Below, in pieces: positions 7,681 to 11,504 of a stretch of DNA of 11,504 bases. Positions within the stretch are counted from its first letter, which is position 1, and every line of letters starts with the position of its first letter. The DNA comes from Bacteroidales bacterium (lineage in GTDB: Bacteria > Bacteroidota > Bacteroidia > Bacteroidales > WCHB1-69). The stretch spans positions 1 through 11,504 of the forward strand of contig JAAYQB010000122.1 in the NCBI GenBank assembly GCA_012519525.1. The letters run 5' to 3'. A model generated the notes under the pieces. The model ran no database searches. It was not told where the DNA came from and saw only the letters and a list, made by a program, of their open reading frames with translations. The position numbers and the translations under genes are program-made.

Positions 7681-8457
7681 TTATTTGATATACTTTTTTG
7701 ATTCTTCCCAATAAAAATTCATTAGTTCAGTGTCGGCATCTGTAATATGTTTGTTTTGAGCTGCAATTTGATTTTCAATGTATTGAAAACGTTGAATAAA
7801 CTTTTGATTGGTGCGTTCTAATGCGTCTTCAGGGTTGATATCTAAAAAACGTGCATAATTAATCATTGCAAATAAGACATCTCCAAATTCATTTTCAATA
7901 CCTTGTTTGTCGTTTTTTTGCAATTCGGTTTCCAACTCACTGATTTCTTCTTTTATTTTGTTGACTACTTCCGCCGAATTATTCCAATCGAATCCGACGC
8001 CATGTACTTTTTCCTGCATTCGGAATGCTTTTACCATGGCAGGCAACGAGTGAGGGACTCCTTCCAATACTGATTTTCTGCCTTCGGTGAGTTTGATTTT
8101 TTCCCAATTTTCTTTTACTTCTTCCGAGTTAGCCACTTTTACATCTCCAAAAACATGGGGATGACGTAGTATTAATTTATCACACAATGTATTAACGATA
8201 TCTGCAAAATCGAAAGCATTTAATTCCCGACCGATTTTGGCATAAAAAACAATGTGCAATAAAATATCGCCTAATTCTTTTTTGATATTGTTTAAGTCTT
8301 GTTGAATGATAGCATCCGATAGCTCATACACTTCTTCTATCGTGAGGTGGCGAAGGCTTTCGAGTGTTTGTTTACGATCCCAAGGGCATTTTTCGCGTAA
8401 CTCATCCATAATGGTCAGTAGACGGTCAATGGCTATTTGATTCTTGTTGATTGTCAT
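7681..8457 (-). CDS. mazG: Nucleoside triphosphate pyrophosphohydrolase MazG
   Basis: MazG hydrolyses (d)NTPs to the monophosphate and pyrophosphate, cleaning aberrant nucleotides from the cytosolic pool. The 258-residue protein has the two-domain form of the E. coli enzyme. The first domain shows CPWDRKQTLESLRHLTIEE (24-42), the ExxE metal site (Glu42/Glu45) and ELGD (61-64), then RHPHVFGD (99-106... region). The second shows VGFDW (154-158), EISELETEL (171-179), NEFGDVLFAMINYAR (189-203) and the C-terminal KFIQRFQYIE (219-228). It is not linked to a mazEF toxin-antitoxin pair. A 147-base gap separates it from galE upstream, with a weak -7 box. It sits 12 bases before the dehydratase gene, so the two are probably cotranscribed. 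Confidence 0.97.
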   Translation of the reverse strand: MTINKNQIAIDRLLTIMDELREKCPWDRKQTLESLRHLTIEEVYELSDAIIQQDLNNIKKELGDILLHIVFYAKIGRELNAFDFADIVNTLCDKLILRHPHVFGDVKVANSEEVKENWEKIKLTEGRKSVLEGVPHSLPAMVKAFRMQEKVHGVGFDWNNSAEVVNKIKEEISELETELQKNDKQGIENEFGDVLFAMINYARFLDINPEDALERTNQKFIQRFQYIENQIAAQNKHITDADTELMNFYWEESKKYIK

Positions 8458-8557
8458 ATTATGGATTGTTTTCGAGTGTTAATAGTGTGATTAAAAATTA
8501 TATGTCGTTGATTGTAAATCTTTTTTTATTGATATATGAATACTTATATTTAGATTG

Positions 8558-8565
8558 CGAAAGTA
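8558..8565 (-). promoter_or_regulatory. Candidate -7 box for mazG
   Basis: The minus strand reads TACTTTCG followed by CA, one mismatch from TAnnTTTG. It matches the rRNA and gltX boxes (TACTTTTGCA) at 9 of 10 positions. It lies about 100 bases upstream of the mazG ATG, in the only sizeable gap of the minus-strand run. No clear -33 TTG is seen, so this is a weak call. Confidence 0.35.
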
Positions 8566-8604
8566 AAAAAATATTTAATGTAATATTCATTGTTCTATTA
8601 AATT

Positions 8605-9630
8605 TTACTTTTTATTTGCCATTACTTTTTCCCATTCCCACGAGGTTTTTAACATATCCTCCAACGAATATTTAGCTTTCCATTTCAATAATTCATTGGC
8701 TTTTCGGGTGTCAGCCCAAATCTTTGCAATATCTCCTTCGCGACGTCCTTTTATTTGATAATTTACTTTTAAGTTATTGACTTTCTCAAAGGTATGCACT
8801 ATGTCTAAAACCGAATAGCCTATTCCCGTTCCTACGTTAAACACTTCATAATTGCTTATTGTGTTTTTCTCTATCATTCGTTGGATAGCACAAACGTGAG
8901 CATCAGCCAAATCCGATACATGGATATAGTCGCGTATGCAGGTTCCGTCGGGGGTGTCGTAATCATTGCCGAAAACAGATAAGTATTCGCGTTTACCTAT
9001 TACTGTTTGTGTAAGATAAGGTAATAAATTGGGCGGAATTCCTTTTGCAACTTCTCCTATTTTCAAGGAAGGGTGTGCACCTATAGGATTAAAATAGCGT
9101 AAAGAGGTAACAAACAGATTGTTGTTTGCTTTGCAGCAATCTTCTAACACTTCTTCTATCACTTGTTTGGTATTGCCGTAAGGCGACATTGCTTTTTTAA
9201 TAGGCGAATTTTCCGTTACGGGTAAACTATCGGGGGTGCCGTAGACAGTACAAGAAGACGAAAAAACCAAATTCTTTATTTGATGTTTTTGCATTTCCGT
9301 TAAAACATTCAATATCGAATGGAAATTGTTCTTATAATACCTCAACGGTTCATTAACCGATTCGTTGACATATTTATAGGCTGCAAAATGAATGACAGCA
9401 TCTATGGCGTAGTTATTAAAAAGGGCTTCGCATGCTTGTTCGTCAACTAAATCTATTTTTTCGAAAACAGGAAGTATATGGGTTATTTTTTCAATGTTAT
9501 AGATTACTTCTTCTTCTGAATTACTCAGATTATCAACTATAATTACATTGTAGCCTTGTTCTTGCAAAGCAATGACCGTATGCGAACCTATATAACCTGT
9601 TCCTCCGGTTACTAAAATTGTTTTTTTCAT
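8605..9630 (-). CDS. galE: UDP-glucose 4-epimerase GalE
   Basis: GalE interconverts UDP-glucose and UDP-galactose (some members also the N-acetyl forms) using bound NAD, for galactose use and for surface sugars. The 341-residue protein has the full-length epimerase layout. The Rossmann NAD motif is TGGTGYIGSH (8-17), followed by VDNLSNS (32-38), HFAAYKYVNESV (81-92), the catalytic Ser in SSSCTVYG (124-131), and Tyr151-x3-Lys155 in YGNTK. The C-terminal half has RYFNPIGAHPS, RDYIHVSDLADAH and NVGTGIGYSVLD. The ATG overlaps the gltX stop in ATGA (4-base overlap), pointing to translational coupling. No other galactose genes are nearby. The dehydratase gene two positions downstream suggests a part in glycan building, but that is inference. 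Confidence 0.97.
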   Translation of the reverse strand: MKKTILVTGGTGYIGSHTVIALQEQGYNVIIVDNLSNSEEEVIYNIEKITHILPVFEKIDLVDEQACEALFNNYAIDAVIHFAAYKYVNESVNEPLRYYKNNFHSILNVLTEMQKHQIKNLVFSSSCTVYGTPDSLPVTENSPIKKAMSPYGNTKQVIEEVLEDCCKANNNLFVTSLRYFNPIGAHPSLKIGEVAKGIPPNLLPYLTQTVIGKREYLSVFGNDYDTPDGTCIRDYIHVSDLADAHVCAIQRMIEKNTISNYEVFNVGTGIGYSVLDIVHTFEKVNNLKVNYQIKGRREGDIAKIWADTRKANELLKWKAKYSLEDMLKTSWEWEKVMANKK

Positions 9631-11150
9631 AACGATGGATGAATTTTATTAATAGCTATATCTATACGTTCCGAGCTTTCTTCTACTCCCAATAAATTGA
9701 TGATTTCAAACAAATCAGGTCCTTTGGCATAACCTACTAAACTTAAACGTAAGCAATTCATGATGTTAGCCATATTTAGCTGATGGTCTTCTATGTATTT
9801 TTTCACTTGCTCTCTTGCTTTATCTATTTGAAAGTTCGGCTCGGCAGCAATTATTTCTTTGATTGCCTTTAGGTGTTGCGGTGTGTTTTCTTGCCAACGT
9901 TTTCTTATGACGGCTTCGTCGTAACTATCGGGACGTAAGAAAAAGAATGATGAAACTTCCCATAAATCATGGATAAAATAGGCACGTTCTTTTACTAATT
10001 CTACAATTTTTTGAATATAATCGTCAGGGGCTGTTAAGTTTTTTTCTGCTAAAAATTCTTTGTATTTTTCCGCCAACTCATTATTCGATTTCATTTGTAA
10101 GTATTGATGATTGAACCATTTAGCCTTTTCGAAATCAAATTTTGCTCCCGATTTATTGACTCTTTCCAAAGAAAAAATCTCTATGAGTTCCGACAATGAA
10201 AATATTTCTTGTTCGGTTCCGGGATTCCAACCGAGCAATGCCAAAAAGTTGATTAATGCATCGGGGAAATATCCTTTTTCTCTGTATCCGGCAATGACTT
10301 CAGATGAATTGGGGTCGTGCCATTCCAAAGGAAATACGGGAAATCCTAATCGGTCGCCGTCGCGTTTACTCAATTTGCCGTTGCCATCGGGTTTCAGCAG
10401 CAAAGGAAGATGTGCAAACTGAGGCATTGAGTCTGCCCAGCCTAAATAGCGATAAAGTAACACATGCAAAGGTGTCGAAGGCAGCCATTCGCTTCCTCGA
10501 ATTACATGCGAAATATCCATTAAGTGGTCGTCTACCACATTTGCTAAATGATAGGTAGGTAATTGATCTGCTGATTTCCACAATACTTTATCATCTACTA
10601 TACTGCTGTTGATTACCACTTCTCCGTAAATCAAGTCTTGCACTTTTATATCTTCATCGGGTTGAATACAAATACGAATAACATAAGATTCGCCTTTTGC
10701 CATTCTGTTTTTCACTTCCTCTTCCGAAAGAGTCAGCGAGTTTTTCATTTGCATACGAACCGAAGCATCGTATTGAAAATTAGCAATTGTTTTGCGTTTT
10801 TCTTCAATTTCTTCCGGCGTATCGAAAGCATAATAGGCTTTTCCGCTATTGATTAAAAAATCGGCATATTGTTTATAAATGGATTTACGCTCCGACTGAC
10901 GATAAGTTATTCCTTCTTTATTAGGGATATGCACTCCTTCGTCGAAGGTAATGCCTAACCAATCAAAGGATTCTATAATGTATTGTTCGGCGCCGGGAAC
11001 AAAGCGAACACTGTCGGTATCTTCGATACGAAGAATGATTTTCCCATTGTTTTGTTTTGCAAACAAATAGTTATACAGTGCTGTACGCACGCCTCCTATG
11101 TGCAAAGGTCCCGTAGGACTCGGAGCAAATCGCACTCTTATTGATTTCAT
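9627..11150 (-). CDS. gltX: Glutamate--tRNA ligase (GltX)
   Basis: This cytosolic class I aminoacyl-tRNA synthetase charges tRNA-Glu; many lineages without GlnRS also use it to charge tRNA-Gln, which I cannot judge here. The 507-residue protein starts MKSIRVRFAPSPTGPLHIGG, with the HIGH-type motif HIGG at 17-20. RIEDTD (41-46) and the KMSKS-type motif KLSKR (259-263) follow, with the anticodon-binding helical domain behind. Length is normal for the bacterial enzyme. The frame stays open upstream to 11195, but the ATG at 11150 is chosen because the family N-terminus begins there and a promoter -7 box at 11175-11182 lies inside the longer version. It is the first gene of the minus-strand run and overlaps galE by 4 bases. 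Confidence 0.98.
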   Translation of the reverse strand: MKSIRVRFAPSPTGPLHIGGVRTALYNYLFAKQNNGKIILRIEDTDSVRFVPGAEQYIIESFDWLGITFDEGVHIPNKEGITYRQSERKSIYKQYADFLINSGKAYYAFDTPEEIEEKRKTIANFQYDASVRMQMKNSLTLSEEEVKNRMAKGESYVIRICIQPDEDIKVQDLIYGEVVINSSIVDDKVLWKSADQLPTYHLANVVDDHLMDISHVIRGSEWLPSTPLHVLLYRYLGWADSMPQFAHLPLLLKPDGNGKLSKRDGDRLGFPVFPLEWHDPNSSEVIAGYREKGYFPDALINFLALLGWNPGTEQEIFSLSELIEIFSLERVNKSGAKFDFEKAKWFNHQYLQMKSNNELAEKYKEFLAEKNLTAPDDYIQKIVELVKERAYFIHDLWEVSSFFFLRPDSYDEAVIRKRWQENTPQHLKAIKEIIAAEPNFQIDKAREQVKKYIEDHQLNMANIMNCLRLSLVGYAKGPDLFEIINLLGVEESSERIDIAINKIHPSL

Positions 11151-11174
11151 CTTATTAGAATAAATAATTTTTTG

Positions 11175-11182
11175 CAAAAGTA
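11175..11182 (-). promoter_or_regulatory. Promoter -7 box for gltX
   Basis: The minus strand reads TACTTTTG followed by CA, identical over ten bases to the rRNA promoter box at 579-588. It lies 24 bases upstream of the gltX ATG, giving transcription from about 11169 and a leader of roughly 20 bases. A clear -33 TTTG at 19-22 bases spacing is not seen. Confidence 0.55.
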
Positions 11183-11240
11183 TACATTTTTGCAATATAA
11201 AATACGGTTTTTCTGATTTATTTTGTTGAAAAATAAATAA

Positions 11241-11277
11241 TTAAAATGTATTTAAGAAACAACGAAATACATTTTAA
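11241..11277 (-). terminator. Long AT-rich inverted repeat, possible terminator
   Basis: TTAAAATGTATTT (11241-11253) and AAATACATTTTAA (11265-11277) are perfect 13-base reverse complements around an 11-base loop. On the minus strand the hairpin is followed by a T-rich run (TTATTTATTTTT). It could therefore end transcription of the gene at the right edge before gltX begins. The plus-strand side lacks a T-run. The stem has only two G-C pairs, so it might instead be an operator or simply a cruciform. The repeat is certain; the role is inferred. Confidence 0.45.
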
Positions 11278-11440
11278 ATAACTTTACAAATAAAAGAGAA
11301 AGTTAGCGGTAGCGCGTATTCTAAGAGTGTTGCCCTAAAATTATCAACAACATAATCTTTCACTAAGACGGTTTAGTTAATTAGGATAAATTTTATACGT
11401 TAAGGATTTACGCATTAATTAAATTAAATGGATATTTTCC
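11278..11440. other. Spacer with a GC-richer patch, no gene recognised
   Basis: This stretch separates the inverted repeat from the probable gene end at 11441. Bases 11301-11336 are clearly richer in G and C than their surroundings and contain TTAGCGGTAGCGCG. Short complementary pairs are present (TGTTG 11329-11333 with CAACA 11345-11349; ACTAA 11362-11366 with TTAGT 11373-11377). No tRNA cloverleaf, open frame or known RNA motif could be fitted. If the right-edge gene is real, this would be its 3' untranslated region. Confidence 0.3.
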
Positions 11441-11504
11441 TTATTTTACAGGATTTGATTTTCTATTTCCTTCTCCCCATTCCATCATATAAAGAAATTG
11501 TATG
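11441..11504 (-). CDS. Probable C-terminal end of a gene cut by the right edge, unidentified
   Basis: One minus-strand frame is open from the window edge to a TAA at 11441-11443 and would encode a tail ending MMEWGEGNRKSNPVK. All 17 sense codons other than Met and Trp end in A or T, as expected for genes of this AT-rich genome. The competing plus-strand frame from an ATG at 11428 is hydrophobic and uses many C- or G-ending codons, so it looks more like a shadow. The tail is too short to assign to a family, and the assignment as coding rests on this codon pattern alone. Confidence 0.4.
   Translation of the reverse strand, partial: IQFLYMMEWGEGNRKSNPVK

Noticed and set aside
7681..8457. mazG as part of a toxin-antitoxin or phage-defence module
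   Set aside because: It is the standard two-domain housekeeping enzyme with no mazEF or other partner nearby.
8451..8675. 74-codon plus-strand open frame between mazG and galE
   Set aside because: It is low-complexity and hydrophobic, overlaps the 3' end of galE and looks like translated AT-rich spacer.
10111..10856. Several open frames opposite or within gltX
   Set aside because: They are shadows of a well-supported gltX frame with intact class I synthetase motifs.
11301..11375. tRNA gene suggested by a D-arm-like string
   Set aside because: No anticodon stem, T-arm or acceptor pairing could be fitted on either strand.
11428..11504. Plus-strand partial gene starting MDIFLILQDL
   Set aside because: About a third of its codons end in G or C, unlike the neighbours, while the opposite frame is fully A/T-ending; no promoter box precedes it.

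Overview
The window comes from a low-G+C (roughly one third by eye) member of the Bacteroidota, most likely Bacteroidales. Three kinds of evidence agree. The 16S rRNA segment at the left edge reads like Bacteroidetes 16S. The promoter boxes fit the Bacteroidetes -7 consensus TAnnTTTG rather than TATAAT. The cluster ftsX - DUF3098 - uppP is, from memory, a typical gene order of this phylum. I cannot name a genus.

Layout. Bases 1-406 are the 5' end of a 16S rRNA gene on the minus strand, cut by the left edge. Its leader (about 407-575) carries a boxA-like site and a small hairpin, and its promoter lies at 581-614. An apbE lipoprotein gene (minus, 761-1747) follows. It is divergent from uvrC (plus, 1886-3688), with a 138-base region between them that holds a -7 box for each. 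uvrC is the only plus-strand gene. It collides tail to tail with uppP, and the two stop codons share one 8-base palindrome. From 3681 to 11150 everything is on the minus strand. In transcription order this is gltX, galE, mazG, a membrane-bound nucleotide-sugar 4,6-dehydratase of the CapD/WbpM type, ftsX, a DUF3098 membrane protein and uppP. gltX and galE overlap by 4 bases; the other gaps are 12-58 bases, except for 147 bases before mazG, where a weak -7 box is seen. The last 350 bases hold the gltX promoter, an AT-rich inverted repeat, a small GC-richer patch and the probable 3' end of another minus-strand gene.

How the genes fit together. galE and the 4,6-dehydratase make nucleotide sugars for surface glycans or protein glycosylation. 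uppP regenerates the undecaprenyl-phosphate carrier that glycan and peptidoglycan assembly both consume. ftsX links division to peptidoglycan hydrolysis. The small DUF3098 protein between ftsX and uppP is the one conserved gene with no known role. gltX, uvrC and mazG are housekeeping genes for translation, DNA repair and nucleotide-pool cleaning.

I found no phage, insertion sequence, CRISPR array, toxin-antitoxin pair or defence island. I do not think the window holds an undescribed multi-gene system. The points most worth checking are the DUF3098 context, the palindromic stop overlap of uvrC and uppP, the rRNA control region and the unexplained spacer at the right edge.
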